From NCBI RefSeq assembly GCF_900113335.1, contig NZ_FOOX01000010.1:1-64000 (forward strand): a DNA stretch of 64,000 bases, given 5' to 3'. This stretch comes from Desulfotruncus arcticus DSM 17038. Its GTDB lineage: Bacteria; Bacillota; Desulfotomaculia; Desulfotomaculales; Desulfallaceae. Shown one piece after another: positions 1-7,834 of this stretch. The position numbers and the translations under genes are program-made. The number at the start of each line of letters is the position of its first letter. Position 1 is the first letter of the stretch. The notes below the pieces were generated by a model. It ran no database searches. It saw only the letters and a list, made by a program, of their open reading frames with translations, and was not told the origin of the DNA.

Positions 1-34
1 TTAACATTTAATCTAACCATCGTGGAATGTAAAT

Positions 35-479
35 TTTTTTCCATATCCGTTTCTACCAGTCTATAATGTACTAACAATGATGGTGAAAATTGTCCAGGGT
101 CTGACGGACAATGATGCCAAAGTAGAATCGTCAGTCAGTCAGTCAGACGATTCTACTGCGCCTCCAAGTGTTTTATTTAGCGTTATATTCGATGAGCGTT
201 TATGTCCATCTTGTTTTTGGGGGTCTGTGGCCCCTTTGCGGCAAGTCGCCGTCAATGTCCAAAAGTGAGCCAAAATGGCCAAATCAGTCCGTCAACCCAC
301 TTTTTGCCCTAAAAATCCGAAAATGCGAATATTTTTAGCTCGTCACAACATTTATTCAAAATCGCATGAATATAGGCTTTGGACAATTATTTCGTCAAAT
401 TAAAGACACTTTAAGCCGTCAATTCTTGGACAAAATAGCTTAGCTGTAACACATATCCCATTACGGCACCCCCTAAACA
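35..479. mobile_element. Candidate mini-transposon inserted in the CRISPR array
   Basis: This stretch replaces a normal spacer and holds no convincing gene (the best reading frame, 77-268, has no family resemblance). Near its left end the plus strand reads TTGTCCA, five bases, then TGACGG; near its right end the minus strand reads the same two blocks with the same five-base gap. Further GGACAA and CGTCAA blocks lie at about 248-295 and 378-406. Repeated transposase-binding-like sites at both ends without a transposase suggest a non-autonomous element. No target duplication could be recognised, so the exact ends are uncertain. Confidence 0.4.
121..157. repeat. Perfect 12-bp hairpin with tandem GTCA loop
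   Basis: AGTAGAATCGTC at 121-132 is the exact reverse complement of 146-157. The 13-base loop consists of tandem AGTC units. It lies inside the insertion that interrupts the CRISPR array. Confidence 0.7.
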
Positions 480-845
480 CATTTAATCTAACCATTGTGG
501 AATGTAAATAAGTTTCTCATGGACGCGCTGGTTAGGGCCGAGATCCATTTAATCTAACCATCGTAGAATGTAAATGGATTAACTTACATTGATGAAATGT
601 TATCACTTGGCATTTAATCTAACCATCGTGGAATGCGGCAGACCCAGCTGCACTTAGGGGTCTTTCCGCTACAAGGCACAACTATTGATATTAGACCCCA
701 TATTCCTTGTAAAGGGCAGCCAGCGTTACGAGCCCTGCGTTTGCTTGGGCCTTTCGCCGCAGTAGGCTAACATAGGCCTCCCTCCACGTAAAGGGCGACC
801 AGATACTTGTAGTGTTTCAATGTATAATCAAAACATAGGAATTAG

Positions 846-914
846 CCATTTACACAAACTTTATTGCACTCCCGGCATTAGGCATTGAGAACGTAAAAAG
901 TTTTGTGTAAATGG
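846..914. mobile_element. 69-bp element with IS256-like inverted ends
   Basis: CCATTTACACAAACTT at 846-861 is matched by the inverted AAGTTTTGTGTAAATGG at 898-914 with one base inserted. Ends of this type (CATTTACACAAA) are typical of IS256-family elements. Only 36 bp lie between them, so this is a deletion derivative or MITE, inside the second interruption of the CRISPR array. The rest of 636-940 shows no gene. Confidence 0.45.
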
Positions 915-1094
915 AAATAACTAACAATAAAGAAGTTGATCCATCGTGGAATGTAAATATGCAATGCTGAAGTATCTTAAACCTTGCGACGTCGTACATT
1001 TAATCTAACCATCGTGGAATGTAAATCAGGTTCTTGCTGGCCTGATCCCACAGGTTAACCACCATTTAATCTAACCAGCGTGGAATGAGTTACG

Positions 1095-2105
1095 TTATCG
1101 CAAGGGGATGTTTAGTTTTTTAATCTTACGACTTACAGTTGATTCATCCACATTCAGCGCCAAAGCAACTTGTTTTAAAGTTTTAAATTCATTTAAAGCT
1201 ATTGTAATTAACTGACGCTCAACTTCTTCCACTGCTGTTTTAAGTGAAGTTAAACCGTGGACGGATATAGTTTTAGTCAGCTGCTTTTCTCTGTGGATAT
1301 TTAAATAATCTCGTATTAATATTTCCTGGGTAACTAATTCACCGGGTGCTGAAATCACATATATTCTTTCAATAACATTTTCAAGTTCCCGGACATTGCC
1401 TGGCCAATCGTATGACATGAAAACTCGAATAACCTCGGACGAGCAATTCATTTTATGCTTATATTTCTGTTCAAACTTTTTTTTAAAAAAGTAAATCAGG
1501 GGCATGATATCCCCTCTTCGTTCCCGCAAGGGAGGTATTTTAAGGGGAATAACGTTAAGTCTGTAAAAAAGATCTTCTCGAAATTTACCTTCCTGCACCA
1601 TCTTGTATAAATTTTTATTGGTGGCGGCAATAACCCTGGTATCTATCGGCTTGGCTTTGCTGCTCCCTATTCGTATAACTTCTTTTTCCTGGAGAATACG
1701 CAGTAGTTTAACCTGAAGATGTAACGGCAAATCGCCGATTTCATCCAGTAAAATGATGCCCTTATGGGCTTGCTCAAACTTTCCGGCGCTACCTTCCCTT
1801 TTGGCGCCTGTAAAAGCCCCGTATTCATAGCCGAAAAGCTCTGATTCCAGCAGGGTTTCGGGAATTGCCCCGCAATTAACTTTGACCAGGGGGCCGGAAC
1901 GTTCGCTGTATTTATGTATTAATTTGGCCAGCACTTCCTTACCGGTACCGGATTCACCCAACAATAAAACAGTGCAATCTACCTTTGCCACCTGCATTGC
2001 CGTCCTTAACAGTTCCTTCATTTCAACTGATTGAGCAATAATAGGCGTCTTATTGATCATATTATTATCATCAAGCCGTTGTTTGGTAACGACAAAACTG
2101 GTCAA
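1095..2105 (-). CDS. Sigma-54-dependent transcriptional activator without sensor domain
   Basis: This is a bacterial enhancer-binding protein that would remodel sigma-54 RNA polymerase. It has Walker A GESGTGKE near residue 50, the sigma-54 contact loop GAFTGA, Walker B ILLDEIGD, the arginine-finger region FREDLFYRLN, and a C-terminal helix-turn-helix (DESTVSRKIKKL) of Fis/TyrR type. Only about 25 residues precede the AAA+ domain, so there is no GAF, PAS or receiver domain, as in PspF-type activators. The TTG start is chosen because GGGAGGG stands a few bases upstream. It is divergent from the operon at 2452-6952, whose -24/-12 promoter and upstream dyads make it the obvious target. The signal it senses cannot be told from the sequence. 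Confidence 0.9.
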   Translation of the reverse strand: MTSFVVTKQRLDDNNMINKTPIIAQSVEMKELLRTAMQVAKVDCTVLLLGESGTGKEVLAKLIHKYSERSGPLVKVNCGAIPETLLESELFGYEYGAFTGAKREGSAGKFEQAHKGIILLDEIGDLPLHLQVKLLRILQEKEVIRIGSSKAKPIDTRVIAATNKNLYKMVQEGKFREDLFYRLNVIPLKIPPLRERRGDIMPLIYFFKKKFEQKYKHKMNCSSEVIRVFMSYDWPGNVRELENVIERIYVISAPGELVTQEILIRDYLNIHREKQLTKTISVHGLTSLKTAVEEVERQLITIALNEFKTLKQVALALNVDESTVSRKIKKLNIPLR

Positions 2106-2176
2106 GGTTATCCCTCCCAAGCTTTTTTATTATTCCTTGATCTATAGGGGATATAGGCAGAAATTTCAGACATTTA

Positions 2177-2190
2177 ATGCAACAATGCAA
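2177..2190. promoter_or_regulatory. Candidate upstream activator site 1
   Basis: ATGCAACAATGCAA differs at two positions from the dyad at 2312-2325. It sits about 210 bp upstream of the sigma-54 promoter, a usual distance for an enhancer, and also close to the start of the activator gene, so it could serve autoregulation. Confidence 0.5.
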
Positions 2191-2311
2191 TTTGTGTTCC
2201 TTATTAACTGAAGCGTAACTGTTTCAAAAATAATTATATGCCAAAATTATATACCTAAATGGTGGTTTGGGAAAAGGGTCAATATAACCTATTGGCTTAG
2301 ACAATAGTCAA

Positions 2312-2325
2312 TTGCAACATTGCAA
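2312..2325. promoter_or_regulatory. Candidate upstream activator site 2
   Basis: TTGCAACATTGCAA is a dyad of two TTGCAA boxes separated by two bases. It lies about 75-90 bp upstream of the -24 element at 2400 and repeats the motif at 2177-2190. It is the likely binding site of the divergently encoded activator. Confidence 0.6.
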
Positions 2326-2399
2326 GAATAATTGCGTTCTTGCCTTATTTTTCAAGTATTCTATGCCAAGAAACGCTTATTAATCCATAATTTCACGTC

Positions 2400-2415
2400 T
2401 GGCAGGCAAATTGCA
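2400..2415 (+). promoter_or_regulatory. Sigma-54 (-24/-12) promoter
   Basis: TGGCAGGCAAATTGCA fits the sigma-54 consensus TGGCACG-N4-TTGCA with one mismatch, and has the invariant GG and GC at the right spacing. The start of transcription would fall near 2426, about 25 bp before the ATG at 2452. The neighbouring gene encodes a sigma-54 activator. Confidence 0.8.
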
Positions 2416-2451
2416 TTTTGATGTATCAATTATTGATTGGGGGTATAGATA

Positions 2452-3204
2452 ATGAGGCTTAAAGATAAAGTAGCCATTGTTACCGGTGCTGGCAGGGGAA
2501 TCGGCTGTGCCATTGCCAAGGCTTTTTCCAGGGAGGGCGCCAAGGTTGTAGTTGCTGATTTGGATTTTAGTTCCGCTGCCTATGTGGCCGGAGAAATTGA
2601 GTCAACCGGTGGTGATGCGCTGGCGGTGAAAGTAAATATAACTGAAAGGGATTCGATAGGTGCATTGGTTGGTACTGTGCTGGAGAAATACAGCACAGTA
2701 GATATATTGGTTAATAACGCCGGTTGGGATAAAATAGAGCCCTTTATGGATAGTACGGAAGACACTTGGAATAAGGTGCTCGCCATAAATCTCAAAGGAA
2801 CGATTTGCTCTTGCCGGGCAGTACTACCCATAATGATTTCCCGAAAGTGCGGTAAGATTGTCAACATAGCCTCTGATGCCGGCCGAGTTGGTTCTACGGG
2901 TGAAGCGGTATACTCCGCCGCTAAAGGAGGGGTTATAGCTTTTACCAAAACTTTGGCCAGAGAAATGGCCCGGTATAAAATCAATATTAATTGTGTGGCT
3001 CCCGGCCCCACTGATACACCACTTTTTGCCGAAATTGCCGCAGGGAATCCCCAAATTGCGGAGGCTCTGGTTAAAACAATTCCTTTCCGCCGTTTAGGTC
3101 GACCGGGTGATCTTGCTAATGCCGTGCTGTTTATGGCTTCTGACGAGGCTGCTTACATTACCGGTCAGACTTTAAGTGTTAATGGCGGATTAAATATGCT
3201 GTAG
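2452..3204 (+). CDS. SDR-family 3-hydroxyacyl-CoA dehydrogenase (BadH-like)
   Basis: A 250-residue short-chain dehydrogenase with the NAD-binding motif TGAGRGIG near residue 11, NNAG near residue 89, and the catalytic Ser and Tyr-x3-Lys (YSAAK). It is FabG-like by family. As the first gene of an operon with an acyl-CoA dehydrogenase, a BadI/MenB-like hydrolase and a CoA ligase, it most likely oxidises a ring 3-hydroxyacyl-CoA (2-hydroxycyclohexanecarboxyl-CoA to the 2-keto form). The role is inferred from context; FabG-like proteins are too similar to assign by motif. The following gene starts 14 bp after its stop. Confidence 0.85.
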   Translation: MRLKDKVAIVTGAGRGIGCAIAKAFSREGAKVVVADLDFSSAAYVAGEIESTGGDALAVKVNITERDSIGALVGTVLEKYSTVDILVNNAGWDKIEPFMDSTEDTWNKVLAINLKGTICSCRAVLPIMISRKCGKIVNIASDAGRVGSTGEAVYSAAKGGVIAFTKTLAREMARYKININCVAPGPTDTPLFAEIAAGNPQIAEALVKTIPFRRLGRPGDLANAVLFMASDEAAYITGQTLSVNGGLNML

Positions 3205-3218
3205 AGGTGGGATGTATC

Positions 3219-4370
3219 TTGGATTTTAGGTTTAACGACGTGCAGGAATCTATGGCTAAAGTGGTAAGAAACTTTGCCAATAAAGTATTGCTGCCCCAAT
3301 ATGGCTATTGGGACCAGAAAGAAGAATTTCCCTATGAACAGTGGGCTAAGATGGCTGAATTGGACCTATTGGGGCTGCGGGTTTCTGAAAGATACGGCGG
3401 GCAAGAAGCCGACTGCGTTACAGCAGGCTTGATCGCGGAAGAAATTGCCCGGGGTGATTTTAACTGCGCGTATGGCGTACTTATGACCTGTCTGGTTGGG
3501 GATATCATAGAAAGATTTGCTACGGAAAAAATAAAAAACAACTGGTTAAGCAAAATGGCCAAAGGTGAAAAGATAATTTGCATAGCTTTAACTGAACCGC
3601 AGGCAGGTTGCGACGCAGCAGCCCTGAATGCACGGGCTGTTAAAAAAGAAGATAGCTATGTCTTAAACGGAGAAAAATCCGCCATCAGCCTGCTCAGGGC
3701 TTCCGACGCGGCCGTAGTCTTTGCTAAAACTGATCCGGCGGCGGGAGCCAGAGGGATTAGCGCTTTCTTGGTGCCTCTGGATCTGCCCGGAATTACCCTG
3801 CAGTCATACCCGGACATGGGCAGCAAGGCTATTGTGCGCGGTTCTCTCTTTTTAGATGACATAGTAATACCGGAGGAAAATTTAATCGGACAGGAAGGGG
3901 GCGGTTTTATTCAGGTAATGCAGGCCTTTGATTACAGCCGTGTAATCATTGCCCTCATGTGTCTGGGTGCGGCACAGATCACTATTGAAGAAACTGTTGA
4001 ATATGTAAAGCAACGCAGTGTCTTTGGCAAGCCCCTGGCGAAATTCGAAGGTATCTCCTTTCCCCTGGTGGAATGGCTTACCCGGTTGGAGGCAGCCCGC
4101 TGGTTGTGCTACCGCGCCCTTTGGTTAAGGGATCAGGAGTTGCCTCATACCAAAGAAGCCGCGATGTGCAAGTGGCTGTGCCCGGAACTAGCGGTGGCTG
4201 CTATTCACGAATGCCTGCTTATCCACGGGCATTATGGTTATACCAGGGAATTTCCTATAGAGCAGCGCATGAGGGATGTCATAGGGCTGCAAATCGGCGA
4301 CGGTACGGCGCAAGTGCAAAAAATCATTATTTCCAGAGAGGTCTTTGGCCGGGAATTTTTACCCTACTAA
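3219..4370 (+). CDS. Acyl-CoA dehydrogenase with Asp at the catalytic-base position
   Basis: A soluble FAD acyl-CoA dehydrogenase of about 383 residues, containing the substrate/FAD loop ALTEPQAGCD and the C-terminal dehydrogenase fold. The usual catalytic glutamate in the segment E-G-T-A-Q-x-Q is replaced: here the segment is GDGTAQVQK. Dehydrogenases acting on alicyclic-ring CoA esters are reported to use aspartate, which supports a cyclohexanecarboxyl-CoA-type substrate; I rely on memory for that. The start is taken as TTG at 3219 (MDFRFNDVQ), because AGGTGG lies 8 bases upstream and the N-terminus then matches the family. A GTG at 3207 is possible but lies inside the ribosome-binding site. 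Confidence 0.88.
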   Translation: MDFRFNDVQESMAKVVRNFANKVLLPQYGYWDQKEEFPYEQWAKMAELDLLGLRVSERYGGQEADCVTAGLIAEEIARGDFNCAYGVLMTCLVGDIIERFATEKIKNNWLSKMAKGEKIICIALTEPQAGCDAAALNARAVKKEDSYVLNGEKSAISLLRASDAAVVFAKTDPAAGARGISAFLVPLDLPGITLQSYPDMGSKAIVRGSLFLDDIVIPEENLIGQEGGGFIQVMQAFDYSRVIIALMCLGAAQITIEETVEYVKQRSVFGKPLAKFEGISFPLVEWLTRLEAARWLCYRALWLRDQELPHTKEAAMCKWLCPELAVAAIHECLLIHGHYGYTREFPIEQRMRDVIGLQIGDGTAQVQKIIISREVFGREFLPY

Positions 4371-4435
4371 GATAGGTGCGCCATGAACTTTTTCGTTCGC
4401 TACGTTTAACAAAATTGATTCAGGAGGGATTAATT

Positions 4436-5257
4436 GTGAAATTTCAAGATATTCTTTACACCAAATACGACGGCAAAGCCAGGGTTACTATTAATAGGCC
4501 CAATAAGCTAAATGCCTTTACCAACCAGACTTTACAAGAAATGATCAGTGCCCTGTTAGATGCCTGGACTGACAAAAATATAGGTGTGATTATTATTACC
4601 GGCGCCGGCGACAGGGCCTTTTCTGTCGGAGGAGATCAATCAATCCGTTCTAAAGATGGTTATGCTACTTCTAATTCGGAAAAGAGCGGTTTGGAAGGAC
4701 TGGAAAACCTGCCTCTGGCCAACAACCACGCTATGCTATTGCAGATAATCAGGACAATTCCCAAGCCGGTAGTGGCTATGGTCAACGGCTACGCCATCGG
4801 CGGCGGCCACGTTATTCATGTGGTATGTGATTTGTCCGTGGCGTCCGAAAAAGCCAAGTTCGGCCAGGTTGGTCCCCGGGTCGGCAGTTTCGACGCCGGT
4901 TATGGTTCCGCTTACCTGGCCAGAATAGTCGGGGAAAAGAAAGCCAGGGAAATCTGGTACCTCTGCCAGCAATACACGGCTGAAGATGCCCTGAAGATGG
5001 GATTGGTGAACAAGGTAGTCCCGCCTGAGAACCTGGAGGAAGAAGTGGAAAAGATGTGTGATACCTTGCTGTCCCACAGCCCTACCGCTTTGGCCGCACT
5101 AAAGGCGTCTTTTAATGCGGATACCGAAGCGATTTGGGGGATTCATTCCATAGCCGGGATCGCTTTAAATCTTTATTATGGTACAGATGAAGCTATGGAG
5201 GGTAGAAACGCTTTTATGGAAAAAAGAAAGCCGGACTTCAGTAAATTCCGTAAGTAA
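4436..5257 (+). CDS. Crotonase-family 2-ketocyclohexanecarboxyl-CoA hydrolase-like (BadI/MenB type)
   Basis: A 273-residue crotonase. The segments GAGDRAFSVGGDQS, GYAIGGGHV, FGQVGPRVGSFD and ARIVGEKKAREIWYLC are shared by the naphthoate synthases (MenB) and BadI, which cleaves the ring of 2-ketocyclohexanecarboxyl-CoA to pimelyl-CoA. BadI is preferred over MenB because the neighbours are a CoA ligase, an acyl-CoA dehydrogenase and an SDR, and no other menaquinone gene is nearby. The GTG start at 4436 has AGGAGGG 7 bases upstream; a longer reading from 4376 has no ribosome-binding site. The gene ends 27 bp before the ligase. Confidence 0.82.
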   Translation: MKFQDILYTKYDGKARVTINRPNKLNAFTNQTLQEMISALLDAWTDKNIGVIIITGAGDRAFSVGGDQSIRSKDGYATSNSEKSGLEGLENLPLANNHAMLLQIIRTIPKPVVAMVNGYAIGGGHVIHVVCDLSVASEKAKFGQVGPRVGSFDAGYGSAYLARIVGEKKAREIWYLCQQYTAEDALKMGLVNKVVPPENLEEEVEKMCDTLLSHSPTALAALKASFNADTEAIWGIHSIAGIALNLYYGTDEAMEGRNAFMEKRKPDFSKFRK

Positions 5258-5284
5258 AAGGTTGAAATAAAAGGAGGTGAAAAT

Positions 5285-6952
5285 ATGGCAGAGACGCAGT
5301 TTACATATGATGTAGGGATGTTCAGAGAGACATTTGAACACGATTTTACTTATATTAATGGATTTTTACGTAATACCCGCCGTTTCGCCAACAGAAAAGC
5401 TTTAACTTGTACTGTTAGGGAAAAAAGCTGGACTTATGCAAAATTGAATTTAGAGTGTAATAAACTGGCAAATGCGCTGGCAAAAGACGGCGTTGATAAG
5501 AATAATGTAGTCATGTATCAGCTGCTTAACTGCACGGAATTTGTTTTTTTCTATCTTGCGCCACAAAAAATCGGTGCCATCAATTGCCCCATAAATTTCC
5601 GGCTTTCCCCCGGAGAAACTGCTTTTATTATTGATGACTGCAAACCTGCAGTGTTTGTCTATGATTCGGAAATCAGTGAAACAGCCGAAAAAGCCCTGGA
5701 GATGGCCAGGCATAAGCCAAAGAGGATTGTGTTAGTTGATTATTCCGGAAAAGGCAGCACATTTCCCGGTACGGTCACCTTCGAAGATTATCTGCGCGGG
5801 ATGCCTGATACCGAGCCGCCGGTTGAATGTCGTTCCCATATTTATGATGAAGTCACCCGCCTGTATACTTCAGGAACCACCGGTATGCCCAAAGGAGTTC
5901 CTATAAATCAAATAAACGAAATATTAAGTGCCCACGATGTGATAATGCACTTTCCTCTGTCTCCTTTGGATAAAACGATGAATATGACTCCGTGGTTCCA
6001 TCGTGGCGGGTTGTATTCAGGGGGCCCGATACCGACCCTTTATGTGGGAGGCGAGGTAATTCTGCTGCGAAATTTCGAGGCCAGGTCCGTCCTGGACTAT
6101 GTTCAGAAGTATAATATTACTTACCTAATTGGTGTTCCTCCCGTGCTTAAAATGTTGTGCGATCAACAAATTAACAATCCGAAAAACATTAGCACATTAA
6201 AGGGCATTGTCACTATGGGAGCTCCCCTGGAGAAAGAGGCTTGCATCAGATATCAAAAGGTGCTTACCCCAAACATTTTTAACGGGTATGGTACTACCGA
6301 ATCGTTCTGGAATACTTTTTTAAGGCCTTTTGATCTGCCGCAAAATGCCGGCAGCGCCGGGAGAACCTGTACTGACGATGATATGGCCGTGGTAAAGGTT
6401 TGCGATGACCGGCTGGCCGAGCCTTATGAACACGTTGCCAAGGACAACCGGGAAGTCGGGGAGATAATTGTTTGGTGCCCCGGAAAGTGCGCTTACAGTT
6501 ATTTTAATAATCCCGAGCAAAGTAAAAAGCGATTTTATAAGGGTTGGGTATATACCGGTGATCTGGGCACCTGGGATAAAAGCGAATATGTAACCATTGT
6601 CAGCAGAAAAGACGATATGCTTATATCCGGCGGTGAAAACGTTTATCCGGTACAGGTTGAGGAAGCACTTAATGAAAACCCGAAAATTGGTGATTCTGTA
6701 GTGGTAGGGTTGAATGACCCAAAGTGGGGGCAAATAATAGTTGCTTATGTGGTAAAAAGCGATCCTTCGCTTACGGTTGATGAACTCAATAAATATTGCA
6801 TGGAGCATCCGATGCTGGCCAATTATAAGAGGCCCAGATATTACTATTTTGTAAAACAACTGCCCATGACCGCAACCGGTAAAAAAATACACTATAAATT
6901 AGCGCAGCAGGTTGAAGAAGACTTGCGATTAGGATTGCTGGAAAAAGTTTAA
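5285..6952 (+). CDS. Acyl-CoA ligase (AMP-forming), probably alicyclic or aromatic acid
   Basis: A 555-residue adenylate-forming ligase. It has the P-loop LYTSGTTGMPKG near residue 195, YGTTE, TGDLG, the hinge RKDDMLISGGENVYP and a C-terminal TATGKK containing the catalytic lysine. AAAGGAGGTGAAAAT immediately precedes the ATG, a very strong ribosome-binding site. It would activate the free acid to its CoA ester, the entry step for the other three enzymes of the operon, as AliA does for cyclohexanecarboxylate. The substrate is inferred from context; 2-aryl or straight-chain acids cannot be excluded. Confidence 0.88.
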   Translation: MAETQFTYDVGMFRETFEHDFTYINGFLRNTRRFANRKALTCTVREKSWTYAKLNLECNKLANALAKDGVDKNNVVMYQLLNCTEFVFFYLAPQKIGAINCPINFRLSPGETAFIIDDCKPAVFVYDSEISETAEKALEMARHKPKRIVLVDYSGKGSTFPGTVTFEDYLRGMPDTEPPVECRSHIYDEVTRLYTSGTTGMPKGVPINQINEILSAHDVIMHFPLSPLDKTMNMTPWFHRGGLYSGGPIPTLYVGGEVILLRNFEARSVLDYVQKYNITYLIGVPPVLKMLCDQQINNPKNISTLKGIVTMGAPLEKEACIRYQKVLTPNIFNGYGTTESFWNTFLRPFDLPQNAGSAGRTCTDDDMAVVKVCDDRLAEPYEHVAKDNREVGEIIVWCPGKCAYSYFNNPEQSKKRFYKGWVYTGDLGTWDKSEYVTIVSRKDDMLISGGENVYPVQVEEALNENPKIGDSVVVGLNDPKWGQIIVAYVVKSDPSLTVDELNKYCMEHPMLANYKRPRYYYFVKQLPMTATGKKIHYKLAQQVEEDLRLGLLEKV

Positions 6953-6956
6953 AAGT

Positions 6957-7142
6957 AAATTCATCATTGATGCCACGCAAAAAGAATTACCAAGGGCAAA
7001 ACAAAGAAAAACTATTCAAAGAGCATCGGGCATATTGGATCAAAAGGATTACCCTGAATTAAAAACATCTAAAGCTATTTCGAACCGGGTGAGAAATCTC
7101 AGGGAGGAATCTGAAGCCAGGAAGAGAGACCTTTTTGAGTAA
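6957..7142 (+). pseudogene. Remnant of a small unidentified protein
   Basis: From 6957 an open frame reads about 61 residues to a TAA at 7140-7142, ending NRVRNLREESEARKRDLFE. It has no in-frame start codon at its left end and no ribosome-binding site. The charged helical C-terminus resembles small antitoxin-type proteins, but no family is recognised. An inverted repeat (agagacctttttgag, partner at about 7212-7228) could act as a terminator for the ligase operon. Confidence 0.35.
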
Positions 7143-7286
7143 CGGTTTTCTTTTGGATACCACCATCTCATAGACTTATTTCGAGGTCGTCATTAAGCTA
7201 TAGTTTTTCTTGATCAATTAGCTCAAAAAGGCTCTCTTTTTATTTGCTCTATTGTAGTGTCAGGGATCTTTTCAGGTGGCCGCTTA

Positions 7287-7742
7287 TTATAACTTTATAA
7301 AATCCCCTATTATCGCCATCATTTTCGGGTTAATCTTATCCGGCATCGCATCCCGATCAAAAAATCGTAGTTCCACCCCTTCCACCCCGTCAGGCTGAAG
7401 CCGGCCGGAAAAATCATTCGTAACATACGCGGCTGTTACTGCGTAATACTGGTCCCAGTTGGGCAGCGTTACAAAGTACTCCGGCCCGGAATAAACTCCC
7501 AGCAGTTTCAACTCACCTATTTCTATGTTGGCCTCTTCCTTTAGTTCCCTTCTGGCGGTATCCTCCAGTGATTCGCCCAGTTCCATCAACCCGCCCGGCA
7601 AATCCCAGCAGCCGTCTTTTCTTTTTTGCAGCAGCAAACGACCCTGCCCGTCTATAACGAGCACCTTGGCCCCGTTCAGGATAACCGGGTCGTGACCAAC
7701 GGCAGCACGCAGTTTTTTAACATAATCCGCAGCATAACACAT
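7287..7742 (-). CDS. Nudix hydrolase
   Basis: A 151-residue protein with a complete Nudix box starting at GGLMELGESLED and continuing RRELKEEANI, which matches G-x5-E-x7-R-E-U-x-E-E-x-G-U with Asn before the final hydrophobic residue. Such enzymes hydrolyse nucleoside diphosphates linked to another moiety; the substrate is not evident. The leading segment of about 20 residues with VGHDPVILNGAKVLV is typical of the YjhB/ADP-ribose-like Nudix group. AAGGAG lies upstream of the ATG. It is monocistronic and convergent with the operon on its left. Confidence 0.9.
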   Translation of the reverse strand: MCYAADYVKKLRAAVGHDPVILNGAKVLVIDGQGRLLLQKRKDGCWDLPGGLMELGESLEDTARRELKEEANIEIGELKLLGVYSGPEYFVTLPNWDQYYAVTAAYVTNDFSGRLQPDGVEGVELRFFDRDAMPDKINPKMMAIIGDFIKL

Positions 7743-7834
7743 TTTTATACCGCACCACTCCTTACATAATAGTTTTAAGCAGGGGTAAGACTATTCCTTA
7801 ATATACACTAAACGGATAGTTAGAAGGAGCTTAA

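Larger units (their letters stand above)
5..1087 (-). CRISPR. Degenerate orphan CRISPR array (type I-B-like repeat)
   Basis: A 30-bp repeat with the core CTAACCATCGTGGAATG occurs complete at 5-34, 480-509, 546-575 and 997-1026. It is truncated after GGAATG at 611-635 and 1063-1087, and only its right 18 bp remain at 941-958. Copies at 480, 546 and 1063 carry one substitution each. Where repeats are adjacent the gaps are 36, 35, 38 and 36 bp and unique, as expected for spacers. The reverse complement (starting ATTTACATTCCAC) resembles clostridial I-B repeats, so transcription is probably on the minus strand. No cas gene is in the window and the array may continue to the left. The 445-bp (35-479) and 305-bp (636-940) gaps are insertions or decay. 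Confidence 0.85.

Noticed and set aside
77..268. 63-residue open frame inside the CRISPR insert
   Set aside because: No ribosome-binding site, a hairpin inside the frame and no family resemblance; treated as non-coding transposon-like DNA.
4376..4435. Longer N-terminus for the BadI-like hydrolase
   Set aside because: The added residues do not match the family and lie before the AGGAGGG site that serves the GTG at 4436.
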